Positions 1 to 12,973 of a stretch of 64,000 nt of DNA are shown in pieces. This stretch comes from Chondrilla cf. caribensis (lineage: Eukaryota > Porifera > Demospongiae > Chondrillida > Chondrillidae): NCBI GenBank assembly GCA_964020155.1, contig OZ026551.1, positions 4,366,267-4,430,266 of the forward strand, in the 5' to 3' direction. Under the pieces are notes generated by a model that had not been told where the DNA came from, ran no database searches, and worked only from the letters and a program-made list of their open reading frames with translations. The stretch's first letter is position 1, and the number at the start of each line of letters is the position of its first letter. Both the position numbers and the translations under genes were made by a program.

Positions 1-35
1 TATGTGTACTTACATTTACTACTACACACACTCAC

Positions 36-1444
36 CATGGTCTGTACCATGAAGGTCCTTCTACTCCTCATTTCAGTCACAAACTGATAAATATTCAAGT
101 CGTCTTTCGCATTCAATCTCTCCATCATAGCATCAATGGTGATGAAAGTACCAGTACGCCCAACACCAGCACTACATGGAGGAAGACAGGATGTTACTGG
201 AAGAAAGGTAGACCAAACAATAGAAGGTGTGTGAGAAGGATGGTATGAATGGCAACTACAACATGCCCGTATGAAGCCATACCCATCTCTCTTGAGTCTA
301 CCTGTGTCACTATATATAAGAGCCACCACATCAAGTCCATGCACCTGCACCCACATCCACCGCTGAATGTACTAGCTAGTGAGACTCACTTACCAAACAC
401 CGATATATATGATATTGATTAGCCACACACTCTCGCTAACATGCCCACCACTTTGCACCCACTTACTGACACACCCACTTCCTGCCCCACACACCTGCAG
501 TGTACAACCATTGGTGCTGTACTGTCCTTGTACTCCTTCCTCACTTGTTGGACAAACTTCACCAGAGAAGAAGGGTGGGTGGGTACACCAAAGTCAGGCC
601 AAGTGGTAAAGTGGAAGTGCTTCACCTTGAGTGGCTTACAGTGAGTGCTGGACATCTATAGAAGGCAATAAAAGCATAATACGTAGGGAACAATTTACCA
701 GGGTTCTGAGTGTTGTTGCTGTTTACAACTCAATCACTTTATTAGTATAATAATAGAAAGAATATTATAATATATGTATAATAACTTAATATGAGGGGTA
801 TACGTCAATATGTAGTATATGTAGTATTCCAATGAGATTTTATATAGCACTGATATTATTGATTTCAGCCACCAAAATTGCCTGTTTAATAAATTAATGA
901 AGCATTTCATTGTGCTAAACAGTCCACAGTTTATGATAATATGGTTATCCATCACTCACATTAGTCAAGGTGATTTCCCTGATCACGTAGTTGGCATATC
1001 CCATAAGTGAGGTCACTCTCACACTCAAATCCCTTCCTGGCTCCAGAGGGCAGTCCATGTCTTCATTCCAGTATTGTTCACATTTCCTCTGAGGGTTATG
1101 AAGTAAAAGAGAGTGGAAGCAAAGTTCAAGTAAGTAATTGTCACAAAGATTCCAGGAATATAATTTAGAATGAACCCCTCACACACCTTTCCATTCTCTT
1201 CTATGTTCGTCAACATCACAATGACAGGACATTTCTGGTCCCAAATCATCTGCCAAAAATCTGAAATCGTAGCAGGAGTTGGTCCTGGGAGGAAATATAC
1301 ATAATATTATTTAATTTGATAATACGTATATGGATATTTTGCATGCCATTGGTTAAGTAGATGGGCATTGTACCTTGAGCACCAATGTAGGCATTTTGTC
1401 TTCTGTAACCCTATACATGTAATAGCATAATACAATGCAAAATA

Positions 1445-1488
<44 letters not shown>

Positions 1489-1520
1489 ATGTGATAGTAT
1501 AATATAATCCAAACTAATGT

Positions 1521-1572
<52 letters not shown>

Positions 1573-1577
1573 ATGTG

Positions 1578-1664
<87 letters not shown>

Positions 1665-4600
1665 ACATGCGTATGTACTTTTGTGTGGATATTCAGTGAT
1701 ATGTAACGTCACACTTACATCAATGAATGAGGCATTAATGTAGTCATTCCCATTGCTATCAGGAACTTTCAATACTACTCTGGAGTGGTCATCTGGAGGG
1801 AGAATAATTTGTATTCAAATCAAGGCAGTCATACTGTTTTAACATGTATGGTGTATATAGTTATTGTGGTATTCCTTCAAGGATTTGTCTCTCTGTCTCA
1901 CAGAAAGCACACGTCACTGCTTACATGTGTAAATGTTGCCATATCTATTCTTGTATCTGTTTGCTTTAGCGATAACATCACTTCCATCTGGATCATTGAT
2001 GATGGTCTGTTGAATGGATATTGTAGTGAAACAGTGCTTGTACCATACACATAGCTCTTCTTAATTCTCTTTTGTACTGTTCTCTGAATACTTTATACAT
2101 GTTTAAGTTCGACCCCATGTGCACTTAACAAGAAAAACTTCAGCTTAAAACTTTTGTTATTAACTTCATGAGAAAGTTTATACCCAATTCCTACTAGTGG
2201 TTAACTAATCTCAGAATCCCTATCTGTTTGAATAGTACCCTGTGAATACACAGTTGTCAATACAATGTTCCTACCACATATACATACAATAATAGAAGTG
2301 ACTGGGAAATGTTTTGTAAACTGTAACACTGAATAAGACACTGAATAGGAACATATAGAAAATGAAAGGAAGTCCAGCACAGAGTAATATATACACATAA
2401 CATAGTATCGTAGACAAATAAATTATTATGTTGATAGACACAAACTTGTTTAGCACGTTTGTTGTGTATATTTGTTATGTAAGAAGAGCAACATGCTTGT
2501 TTGTTATTCTTGCATAACAAAGTAAACAGTGAACAGTACACTCCTAGTGTCTGTTTGAGAACACACTGTCTGGTAATTGCATCACGTCAAACCATTGTAC
2601 TTCTTAACGAATCTATTGGTACCCAATACTGTAGGAGCTTGCTATTTATATCAAGAATCTACAACAGCTCATATGGATGATTCACAATTTTCATAGTGGG
2701 TAGTTTTGATTTACTGTATTATGTTCTGCTATTAGATGAGCTAGGATATATTATGTACGTATAGTACCTTGAACTCTTCCTCAAATCCTTGATCTCTGTC
2801 AAGATGGAGGAAATTGGTGGTATCACTAAATCGGGCTCGCGATATGATTCTTCCATTTGTACCCAACACATCTAATAAAAATTTAAAAAGTGACACAAAG
2901 GGATTTTGTATAGCATTATGTAATCAGTTGCTATGTTGTATATTATATTGTAAATTTGATGCAAGTCATTATGAAATTACATGTACTATGCATACAAACA
3001 TAACACAAAGCACACAATGCCATGCAGGGTAAGGTATATGTCTACCATCATGATGGCATAATAGAGATAAACATGAGCTCTGGTGTATGCAGGGCACAAT
3101 GGAAGTATTGACAGAATGTGAGCTTCAGCTTGAAATGCATAGATACACACCTTCTGGTACATCTGCTATGCTACCTGCATCAACTGTCATATCAACAATA
3201 CCAATTGGCTGCAGTGGGTACTCGTTCTTGTCCGATTTAGTCTTGAGTGCAGTAGATTGCTTTTGTCTATTAAAGACATACGTAAATGGCCAAGATAATA
3301 TTTCAGTATCTGTAAATGTTCGCTAATCCTCCACCACTCTATCTACTCCGAACCTTTTTATCTACCATTACACCTGTTAATGAAGTCATTATGTACCTTA
3401 TACTAATTCAGATAATCTGTCAAACAGTCAGTTACCTAATGTTACCCTTTGTGAATCATGGGTTTGCACGATTAAATTACGATTAGAATAATGATGTCTT
3501 TTGGAACATAGATTGCTGCTTTTATTGTCCATGGGCAACAGTAAGCATATACATATGTATACAAGTACACTGTGAACCTTTGCCAATCAGACACCTCTGT
3601 AATCCGACAACATCTATCACTATAATATGGATCTTACCTTAAGAACCTTCATAATCTGACTACTGTAATTTGATCCATTGGGATAATTGCACAAAACCGT
3701 CAGGTTATCAAGATTCCATACCACATGTACATAATACTACATATGTACATCACACTTACCTCATGTACACTCACATACTAACCTTACACAGACTATAATC
3801 ATGATAGCCACAATTACTGCTACTATTATGAGGACAGTGGGAATAGCAGCAGCTGCTACAGCAGCTACAATCACAATAGAAATGTCTCCAACTTTTTCTG
3901 GGTCATGAAGTGGTGCTAGTGTTACTGTATGTGCCAAAAGCATAAAGAACACAAACATAACAGAAAGCTGAATAGCATACAAAACTGTATATTTTTACAT
4001 ACTGTATCATATACTGCCACAGGACATAATATGACGTATACTTTGTATTAATAGCGCTGTCAACTGACCATTGGCACTCTGGTCTTTGTTGGTCCCATTC
4101 CCAGTAGTAACTTGAACTGTGAATGTGTATGACTGTTTAGGCTCCAGTCCAGAGATCACAATACTTGAATTGGTAGTGTTTATGGTTCTCATTGTGCCGT
4201 TGTCTAACTTGTATGAGATAATATACAAGGGAAATCCCCTCGCCTCAAACAGTGAAAGTATCCATGAAATCTCCACTACTCCATCTTTCCAAAATGCTGT
4301 AAGATTACTGACAGGCTTTTCAGGGACTGTCTCAAAAACAATAGAACAGAGAAGTATATTTATTGTTATTATATAATAGATAAAATCATGTTTATTAAAA
4401 CAGACAATTTAATATGGATCTTATGATACTGAGCACATTATTTTTGAGTACAATATAAAGATGACTGCAAAGAAAGAATGAATTCACCTCCTTCACTAGA
4501 AAACACAACAATGGATGTAACTTCTCCAAACCCCTGACTTGTACTAGCTCTAACACCTACTCTATATGGAGTCTGACCAGCTGTGAGAATAGCAGAGACA

Positions 4601-5315
4601 CGTTCTTCACCAGTTGTGTTAGACTGTTTTCAATTAACACTTATATGGACTCACTCAAATTAGTCAACACTACTGACAGGTTGGATACTGTGAGCTTCAT
4701 GTCTGTACCATCAAGTACACCATAGGTCACCTCATAGCTCTCAATATCTCCATTAGTAACAGCAGGTGCTACCCAGCTGATCCTCACACTTCCTTCAGAT
4801 TGTGGGATAACCTCAAAAGTCAAATTTCTGACTGGTTCGGGAACTGCCAAATAGGTGTAGAAATTGTAAACAGACAATTCAATTGATACTCACAGATTTA
4901 TTGCATTTAATTCAAAATAACATGCGCTCACCATCATCCAGGGTCTTGATCCTCATTTCTCTAGTAAAAGGTCCCGTCCCATTCACAGTAGAGGCAGCCA
5001 CCCTCACTGTGTACTCACTACCTGCACTCAGCCCTGTGATGTTGTAGTAGAGTTTCTTCGGAGTGCTGAAGGTGGGGCTCTGTAAAATAACAGTGTTATT
5101 CTCATCTCTTGATGACAGATCAATGACGTAGTTGATGATAATCCCATTCCTACCACCAGCCGAAGGGATGGTCCATCTTAACTCAACCCAGGTGGTGCTT
5201 CGGCTCCTATTAAGTATGTTATGAGGTGTTTGCGAGGGAACTAATAAGAAAGGACAAATTAATGTTCATATTACAGTATTCATAAGTAGTTCATGTTTGG
5301 GGTAGTTAAATGTGT

Positions 5316-5357
<42 letters not shown>

Positions 5358-8300
5358 CTAGTACACACTCACCCACCCACACACACAACACAAATCTCTA
5401 AATATATTACCTACAATATACCATGCAAACAGTAATGATCAGTTTTCATTGTGATGGACTCCAAAGCAATGGAATTTTCATATAGTAAGTATTTGCATGA
5501 CAGAATAACAAATTATAGAATATTATGAATCCCTAATAATATAATGAATAAACAGTTTGAAAGCACCATTTAATTATATGGTGGAATGTTGAACTTCAGA
5601 CATCAATGACTCTGTTAGGGGATTACACAGCCCAAGAAACCATTGTTTATGACTATTAATGGACCAATAAGAGGATGTTGTACTGTGAAATGAAGAACTA
5701 AGCAAGAGAATGAAGTTGTAATGAATGCTGCATTGCAAGAGAGAATCATAATTTGGTATATTATATATGTGAGAGAAAACTCACTGTCACTGTACATCCT
5801 AACTGTACCATTTACAGGTACACTCAGTCCTCCCTTATTACCAGCTTGTACTGATATGGTGTACTCTTCATATGGATGAAGACCAGTGAGGGTCAGGGTA
5901 GTGTCTGAAGTAGATGTACTATTCTGTCCAGTCAGTGGAGAGCTGTAGTTGACATGGTACACTAGTGATTGATGGTTGGTTGGAGCAGTCCAAGTTGTTG
6001 TTACAGCCCTTGCCATAGCTTCAAGGAGCAGCCTAGTGGGTGCTGTAGAAAATTAAATTGAGGAGATAGTCCAAGACTGTAAGTTGTTTGCTATTATATT
6101 AAATAATCTCAATTGATTTGGTCATCATTGCTGAAATGTGTTTTATAAGTAAATAATGTGCAGTCTATTCTAAGGCAGCAGGATAAATTTTCCTTTCTAT
6201 GATTCTTATGTACTTAGATCAACATTGAATCTTTTAGATATTTCCTATGTGAAAACAAACAGTCTTGTATGTTAGTAATGCTAAAGTACATACCATTAAT
6301 TTGGGACATATATTATTATATTGCCATAAAGTGCCAACTCACCTTCAGGTATTGTTAACCTTGTAACATTGATCATCTTAGTGCCATAACTGTTTTGAAC
6401 AGTGTATGTAATGGTATACCATGTGTTGGGTTTGAGGTTTGGTATGGTGATATTTGGGGAGTACAATACATTAGTAGAACCATGACTGGCTCCAGTCTCT
6501 TTATAGGACACTTCTCCTGAAGGACCACTTGGAATAACAGTCATGGAGGAGGTAGTGACAGCAATCACTTGTAATTTTATATCCTCAGGTGCTAGTGATG
6601 AAAGAGGGTAACAGTACACTTATGGTGACTGTATTTGGCAATGCATATGTATATTGTACCAACATGCAAAATTGTATTGCTACAGTGCACTCACGTCCTC
6701 CTGTGGTTCCAGAATCCATTCTTTTACTCAAAGGATCTTCTCCAATGCTGGAAAAGGCCCATACCTGTACCTCATAATTAGTGGCAGGTTTAAGATCAGA
6801 CAAAGTCTTCATCTGTTTTCTTGTTTGTACAGCCTTACTCCACTCTCCATCAGGTGCCTTGCGATATTGAACCTTATATCCTATAACAGGTGGTCTAGTG
6901 GGACCTGTTGGAGGCCGCCAAGTGACTATCAGAGCAATATTAGTGGGATGGGTGGTAACATTAAGTGCCATAACTGGACCAGGAGCTGGATAGATAAAGA
7001 ATAAATGTAAAGCCTTTTTACATGTGAAATATATGACAAAATATAATATTTTAACAATGTAGGAAGTTGTGTATGTCATACCCTGGTGAGTGATTTCTGT
7101 TCTTCTGATACCAGTTCCAAATCCAATGCTAGTAACAGTCCAAACCATCACTTCATACCTAGTACCTGGTTTGAGAGTGGGGGTGGTGTACTCTCTCTGT
7201 GCATCATTCCTTTCTACAGTAATACTCCAACTTCCAGGTGGTCCACTGGATGGTCTCTCACGATAACTCACTTGATATGTGACAGGAGTTGGATAGTTGC
7301 TATCAGAAGGTGGTCCCCATGTTACGACCAGTCCATATAATGTGGCATTGGATGGTCTCACTTGGAGTGATGTCACTACTCCTGCAGCTGTTAAAGGTGA
7401 CAACAGTCATTTACATCAATGGGTTTCACTGTTAATTTCATCATTTCAAACTATAATATTGACATTTTTAATGATAATGTAATAGTTTTAATAGCAATAA
7501 TATAATTTGTCCTAACATTGGCAGTGTAGAATATACTCACCTTGATATGTAGTGGCTACTTGTGTCTCCCGTGTACCTTCTCCAATGCTAGTAACAGCCC
7601 AAACCTCCACTTCATACCTAGTACCTGGTTTGAGAGTGGGGGTGGTGTACTCTCTCTGTGTAGCACTCCTCACTATAGTACCATTCCAACTACCAAGTGA
7701 TCCACTGGATGGTCTCTCACGATATCTCACTCCATATGAGTCTGGAGTTGGATAGTTGCTACCAGAAGGTGGTCCCCATGTTATGACCAGTCCATATATG
7801 GTAGTGGATGGTCTCACTTGGAGTGATGTCACCACTCCTGGAGCTATTGGTGAAACATATGTATAGTACTCATGTAGAACCAGAAATTAGTATGGCAACT
7901 ATACATTGATTCTGATTCATGCATAACATCAGTAATATTATTGTAATAGTCTATTTAATTAAATTTTCTTATATAGCTTACTTTGATAAGTTATTGCTTC
8001 TCCAGTTCTAATATTTCCTTTTCCAATGCTAGTAACAGCCCAAACCTCCACTTTATATTTAGTACCTGGTTTGAGAGTGGGGGTGGTGTACTCTCTCTGT
8101 GTAGCATTCCTCACTGCAGTACTACTCCAACCACCAAGTGGTCCACTAGATAGTCTCTCACGATATCTCACTCGATATGTGACAGGAGTTGGATAGTTGC
8201 TACCAGAAGGTGGTCCCCATGTTACTACAATTCCATATATGGTTGTGGATGGTCTCACTTGGAATGATGTCACTACTCCTGCAACTGTTAAACGTAACAA

Positions 8301-11300
8301 TCGATGTATGTTATGGATTTTGTCCTCGTGTTTTTTTTTCAAAGTTTAATATTGACATTGTTAAAAATAATATAATAGTTTCCATAGCAACAATTGTAAC
8401 TTATTGTCAGAATATTGCCAGAGTAGAATATACTCACCTTGATATGTAGTGGCTACTTGTGTCTCCCGTGTACCTTCTCCAATGCCAGTAACAGCCCAAA
8501 CCTCCACTTCATATCTAGTACCTGGTTTGAGAGTGGGGGTGGTGTACTCTCTCTGTGTAGCATTCATCACTACAGTGCTACTCCAGCTACCAGGTGGTCC
8601 ACTGGATGGTCTTTCATGATATCTCACTCGATATGTGACAGGAGTTGGATAGTTGCTACCAGAAGGTGGTCCCCATGTTACGACCAGTCCATATATGGTA
8701 GTGGATGGTCTCACTTGGAGCGATGTCACAGAACCAAGAACTGTGCATGGCATCAATGCAGATAATGCATATGTATAACAAAGCACAAAATGAAGTAGCA
8801 TGCATGGTTCTGTTGATGAGATTTATAGCATGGTATCAGAGCCGGACATTGAAATTGGATTCATTTACTTCCATTTGTAGGTAACACAATACTAATCTTT
8901 AGATAATACTAAATTTATTATGCTGTAATGGTGCTTTATTAGTTGTCCAAACCCTGGGTACTTGGTATTTTCAAGATGTGTTTGTTTAGGCAAAAATGTG
9001 GGTAACTGAATTCTGATATTAATTATAAAAATATATATCTTGATATTGTACTGGCTAATTAGCAATCCCGAATTATGTTATTTTTGGTTGTTCTGATAGC
9101 TGATCATGAGGTTGCCCTGTACATTTAACCCTAGAAAATGATGATAAATTAATACTTACTCATTACTGTAGCAACAGTCAATACTTCAGGTCCATACACT
9201 CCAATGGACCCAGCTCTGACATACACTGTATAGCTAGTGTTAGCCCTCAGACCTGTCACAATGTACTCAGTAGTTGTCACTGGTCTTGATATGTTGACAT
9301 GAGGAGGAACGACTCTCAGTCTGTATGTTAAATCACCTCCAGCCTTGTCTACAGGAGGATTCCAACTGACATGTAATGCAGGTATACCATTCACTGGTAT
9401 TGCAGTAGCTGAGAGGGATCTTACCAAACCAGGAGCTAGTGAATATAAAGAAATTATCTACTGAAAACCAATGCTTTAGGATTCGATTGTTAAACATGCA
9501 TATTATACCGCTGTTTGTCATTGCTTGTTGAACAATGCTCCATTCTCCTTCTCCAGCTATGGAAATGGCTCTCACTTGAACATCATAACTTGTGTTAGGA
9601 GATAATTCTCTCAAGTTATGAGTTGTTATTGATCTTAATGATTTCAACACTGTTGGTGTACTCCAACTAGTGTCACTACTGATCTTGTACTGAACCTCAT
9701 AAGAAGTGATGGGACAGTCACTTTGAGGAGCACTCCAGGATACAAACAGTCCAGCCCCAAACCTGCTGTGTCTCGTAGGTTCAACTGTAAGAATTATAGG
9801 TCTGGAAGGGACTGTAGTAAGTAGGGAAGAAAATATATAGTCTGATCACAGGATATCATGTTCAAGCCATGCATTTTGATTTTGCAGGACCCCTAGGAGA
9901 CCAGCTGATTGCTGAAGGGGCATTTTCTGTTGAATATTTAAATTTATCTATCTATCTATCTATCTATTTATCCATCAGTTTGAAATCAACTGATGTAGCC
10001 TTTTCCAAAAAGCAAACCAATTAGCACTAATTGATTATATATTTATACGTGACATTGCACAAATTCATATAACATAACAATACGCAATGGTACCTTCAAA
10101 GTTTGATGTTATTGTACTCCAATTTCCAACCAGTTTTTTACTGTTAAAGGATGAAACACCTCGCACATGTATTGCATATGTTGTTGATGACCCAATGTTT
10201 ACCAGATAGTGAGATGCATTGGTCCTTGGCAAAGATTTCCATCGGTAATTACAAACTATACTATACTGTACCTTATACTCCAGAACGAGTCTACTGTCAT
10301 ATTGAGGCTGTTTCCAAGAGACCATCAAATCAGATGGTTTTGAGGTCTTGTTTGCCATGACAGATGCAATTGTCACTTTGGAAGGAACTGTATTGATTAA
10401 AAACAAGCATGAACATTGTTAGTATAGATCCAGTACATCAAATAACGCGCAATTCCACTACAAAACTAACAATAAAATGTTGTATTTTGTACAGGGCTAC
10501 TCCAACTACCATTTTCACTATGTGAAACAGCTCTCACTCTAACAGAATAAATAGTACCAGGTTCAAGGCCAGTCAAATGGACATGGTAAACTCTTATTGC
10601 CACTGGTGTACTCCATTTGGTTGAGGCAGTTTTATTTTGCACTTGGTATGATGTGATTGCAGAATCATTCAAAGGCGTCCAAAGTACTTTCAGTCCTACA
10701 GTGTTATCATAGGGAACTGTAGGTATTGCTGTAACAGGCTTCACTGTAGATAAGACTCCTACAATCATGAAAAGTTTTCACATTTAGTTAATGACATGTA
10801 GCTTTTATATACGTATATATACTGCATAGAAGATCACTCTTCATACCTTCTGGACAATCTGGTATTGACATCAACTTTAATACTATAAGATGGTACAAAG
10901 AAAATAATTTGAAATTACAATCACAACACATAATATTATGGAAACAATGTGTGGAGTAACTTTCAATCCGACTTATAACTGTGAAAGTACATTTCTCAAT
11001 TTCAATTAGCATTAAATAATATATTATGGTTCTGAATGATTTTTTAACCAATTAGTATATACTGCTTAAAACTATTTTTCCATGCATGTCACATGCACAT
11101 GCATAGTATGGAGTATCTATGGATATCCAAAGTGTGGCAATCCTTGACCGAGATTTGTTAGAAACATTATATTTACACTATTGCAAGATTTTATATGAAT
11201 TAAAGAGTTTTAGTGGCCAAGACTTATGGTGACAACGGTCTAAATTGTCAATGTACACTTAATGCAAGAAGGGTTGAAAATGCATCGCAAATTGCATCCC

Positions 11301-11864
11301 AGGATTTGGGAGTAAGAAGAACCTCACACGTTGTTGATAATTTTCGGGAACACCTCCATAGTGGATACGTAGCTGTGGGACTGTGGTAGGTAAGGATTAT
11401 GGGTGATCTTACTTCAGCTGTCGCCATCCTTGTTAGTGAAGTAACATCTCAGTCTTCAATGGATAATGCCCAGTATACTCAATCAGCTCAACTTTGATAA
11501 TGATTGTTTATTACAATTTCGTAAATCCAAATTTTTATACTTGTGAATTTGCTATACAACATATCTGTGACCAGTCAATCAGACTCTCAAATTCAAAGCT
11601 ATAGTGTTGCTTAACTTGTTAAGAATACTCTTGTGTGTTGCTTGTAAATGTCCCAGTGAAACAGTTACAGTGTAGTACAAACATAACAACAAGGTCTGAA
11701 ACAGATCTGAACTTGTCCTTAAAGCGAATCAGACCTCTATTTCAGGTGGTCCTACTATTTGATTGCATTATTCTATAGTATAAAGATCAGGTCAAGCTGT
11801 ATCGTCAATGCATTCACTTACTCATGAAGAAGATAATTGAAGCACGGTAATAGGATCTCATCAT
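36..11864 (-). CDS. Gene D: receptor-type tyrosine phosphatase, 14 FN3 domains (3' end off the left edge)
   Basis: Predicted membrane receptor that removes phosphate from phosphotyrosine through its cytoplasmic D1. Exons in transcript order: 11822-11864, 10847-10882, 10471-10758, 10094-10387, 9509-9811, 9160-9435, 8438-8740, 7982-8284, 7541-7843, 7082-7387, 6695-6985, 6343-6591, 5785-6042, 4932-5240, 4655-4843, 4488-4580, 4069-4326, 3783-3924, 3151-3266, 2768-2871, 1925-2006, 1719-1792, 1374-1410, 1187-1284, 960-1088, 495-655, 36-171. All have GT-AG borders and keep one frame for 1727 codons. D1 retains KNRY, WPD (Asp about 1649) and [10 protein letters not shown] (catalytic Cys about 1681). 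The exon ending at 36 has a good donor, so transcription continues past the edge. There is no Ig exon, unlike genes A and B. The first two exons are the least certain part. Confidence 0.87.
1446..1664. repeat. (GT)n microsatellites in a gene D intron
   Basis: Two GT tracts, at 1446-1487 and about 1519-1664, lie in the short intron between the exons at 1719-1792 and 1374-1410. Because the gene is on the minus strand, the transcript carries CA repeats here. Apparent His-Thr or Cys-Val reading frames through them are not genes. Confidence 0.95.
2007..2767 (-). other. Gene D intron, no other feature seen
   Basis: This 761-bp intron between two D1 exons is AT-rich. I see no transposon ends, RNA gene or supported exon. 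The small open frames at 2201-2541 lack any family signature. Confidence 0.7.
3783..3924 (-). other. Gene D transmembrane exon
   Basis: The exon encodes an acidic juxtamembrane stretch followed by about 30 hydrophobic residues rich in Ala, Val and Ile, then Cys-Val-Arg. It enters in phase 1 and leaves in phase 2, as in genes A and B. The next exon (3151-3266) supplies the basic stop-transfer segment beginning RQKQS. Confidence 0.9.
5319..5356. repeat. (CA)n microsatellite in a gene D intron
   Basis: An uninterrupted CA tract of about 18 units lies between the exons at 5785-6042 and 4932-5240. Confidence 0.95.
9945..9972. repeat. (TCTA)n microsatellite
   Basis: A short tetranucleotide run lies in the gene D intron between 10094 and 9811. 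Confidence 0.9.
10883..11821 (-). other. Gene D intron 1 (if the start is right), no feature seen
   Basis: About 940 bp without a recognisable coding exon, repeat end or RNA gene. If the proposed first exon is wrong, this stretch is part of the intergenic region. Confidence 0.45.
11822..11864 (-). other. Putative signal-peptide exon of gene D
   Basis: The exon encodes MMRSYYRASIIFFM and ends at a GTAAGT donor in phase 1. Its 43-nt length and phase match the signal exon of gene B. A 36-nt phase 1-1 exon at 10847-10882 (ILKLMSIPDCPE after splicing) would extend the hydrophobic stretch to IIFFMILKLM and then reach FN3-1. This chain fits a signal peptide, but it rests only on splice sites, phase and hydrophobicity. 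Another 5' exon is possible. Confidence 0.5.
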
Positions 11865-12892
11865 CAGAACTGAATTCCGGCAATAGGGTACACTGACAAG
11901 AATAGTAAATGGCAAAATGTAAAAGTATATAAATTCTCTCACACTATTTGATCCACATGAAATATGTACGTAGAATAGTACAGCTCTAGTTTGGCACACT
12001 CCTAGTCCTTAAATACTATTTACAGTCTATATATAGCCACTGTAAACAATTACTGTACATAAATTTTGAATAAGTGACCTTTGTTAGTAAATTGATATTA
12101 GAGTCTATGTATGGTTCACTTGTAAAGTAGGCACTCCTTATTAGTAATTTGGTAAAGGCTCATGATTGCTACAGTGTAGATAGGGGGACCGGGTCATTCT
12201 TGAACGATCAAGTGGAAGTGAAGCAGTAGAAACAAATTGAAATGATTGAAATGTAAGACGTTTCGATAGCAAAGGTCTTCGTCAGCTACAATACCAAAGA
12301 AATATGAGTGATTGGGCCTATTATATACAGCAACCTGGTGATGGCATAAGGGCGGGAGTGACTTAATGAGGTGACAAGTAATGAGTCCTGATACTAACAG
12401 TAGTAAGGAAAGAGCTATTTTCTTCAGTTAAAGTCAAAATGAATTGAAACTTCAGCCTCTTCATAATTATATTCATTTAAATGTACAAAGCCAATTATCA
12501 ATCATTTATGAATATTAGAGACAGTGCCATTATATATGGATGATAATTATTACTGTAACATAAAATTTGATGGATTTGATGACTGTAACAATAATATATT
12601 TACCTCAACAAACCATAGTTACAATGACTGCAATGACTACTGTTGCACGACTGATACTAATATCACACAATATTGCATACATACACATCATACATATTTA
12701 AAATTATCATTAATTGGAATCTGTAGTTTCTATTAATTATCTTCAATCATGTTCAGTAAGAGTACACTTTAAATCAAGCAATAATAAAAATGAGTAGGTA
12801 TGGAGCTTGAATGTCATGTGTGCCTTAGGTTTGCCAATTTACTAAAGTACTATGAAGATTTAGTTCTCACACCACCTCCATGCTTAATGCGT
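11865..12892. other. Intergenic region upstream of gene D
   Basis: AT-rich. Around 12230-12300 a segment resembling GACGTTTC followed by TCTTCGTCAG may be a fragment of a dispersed repeat, since a related string occurs at 41600-41645. No gene or convincing core promoter was found. Confidence 0.5.
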
Positions 12893-12973
12893 AAAATTAA
12901 TGTTGCCATGCTTATTCTTGAGTTTATTCTCCTTAACAATCACATCACTTCCGTTGGGATCATCTATGATGGT
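12893..12973 (-). pseudogene. Relic of an RPTP D1 exon (phosphotyrosine-loop exon)
   Basis: The reverse strand reads TIIDDPNGSDVIVKENKLKN, then KHGNIN, clearly homologous to gene B exon 34445-34526. The KNRY motif has become KNKH, the donor is destroyed, and a stop follows. The acceptor CAACAG survives. No partner exons flank it. The neighbouring 13040-13470 resembles the intron just upstream of this exon in gene B, and also 26620-27010. Confidence 0.85.

Larger units (their letters stand above)
36..2871 (-). other. Gene D phosphatase domain D1 (partial)
   Basis: Exons 2768-2871, 1925-2006, 1719-1792, 1374-1410, 1187-1284, 960-1088, 495-655 and 36-171 encode the first part of a classical PTP domain. 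Visible landmarks are the wedge helix ending GFEEEFK, the phosphotyrosine loop [25 protein letters not shown], the general-acid loop TTWPDFGVP and the P-loop [10 protein letters not shown], followed by FMVQT with the Q-loop glutamine. Exon lengths equal those of genes A and B exactly. All catalytic residues are present, so I infer activity. Confidence 0.92.
4069..10758 (-). other. Gene D extracellular region: 14 FN3 domains
   Basis: Each exon encodes one FN3 domain with the usual core Trp and a Tyr-x-Val pattern near the end, except FN3-13, which is split over 4655-4843 and 4488-4580. All borders are phase 1 and all lengths are multiples of three, so exons can be duplicated or skipped without breaking the frame. 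FN3-5 to FN3-8 (8438-8740, 7982-8284, 7541-7843, 7082-7387) are close copies containing SLQVRPS and TQREYTTPTLKPGTRYEV-like segments. FN3-10 to FN3-14 correspond one by one to FN3-10 to FN3-14 of gene C. Confidence 0.9.

Noticed and set aside
2201..2541. Overlapping small minus-strand open frames
   Set aside because: They lie in an intron, lack family motifs and have compositions typical of AT-rich noise.
10788..11051. Open frame through the gene D micro-exon starting with MVKKSF
   Set aside because: No signal-like start at a useful position and it ignores the strong splice sites at 10882 and 10847; kept only as an alternative N-terminus.
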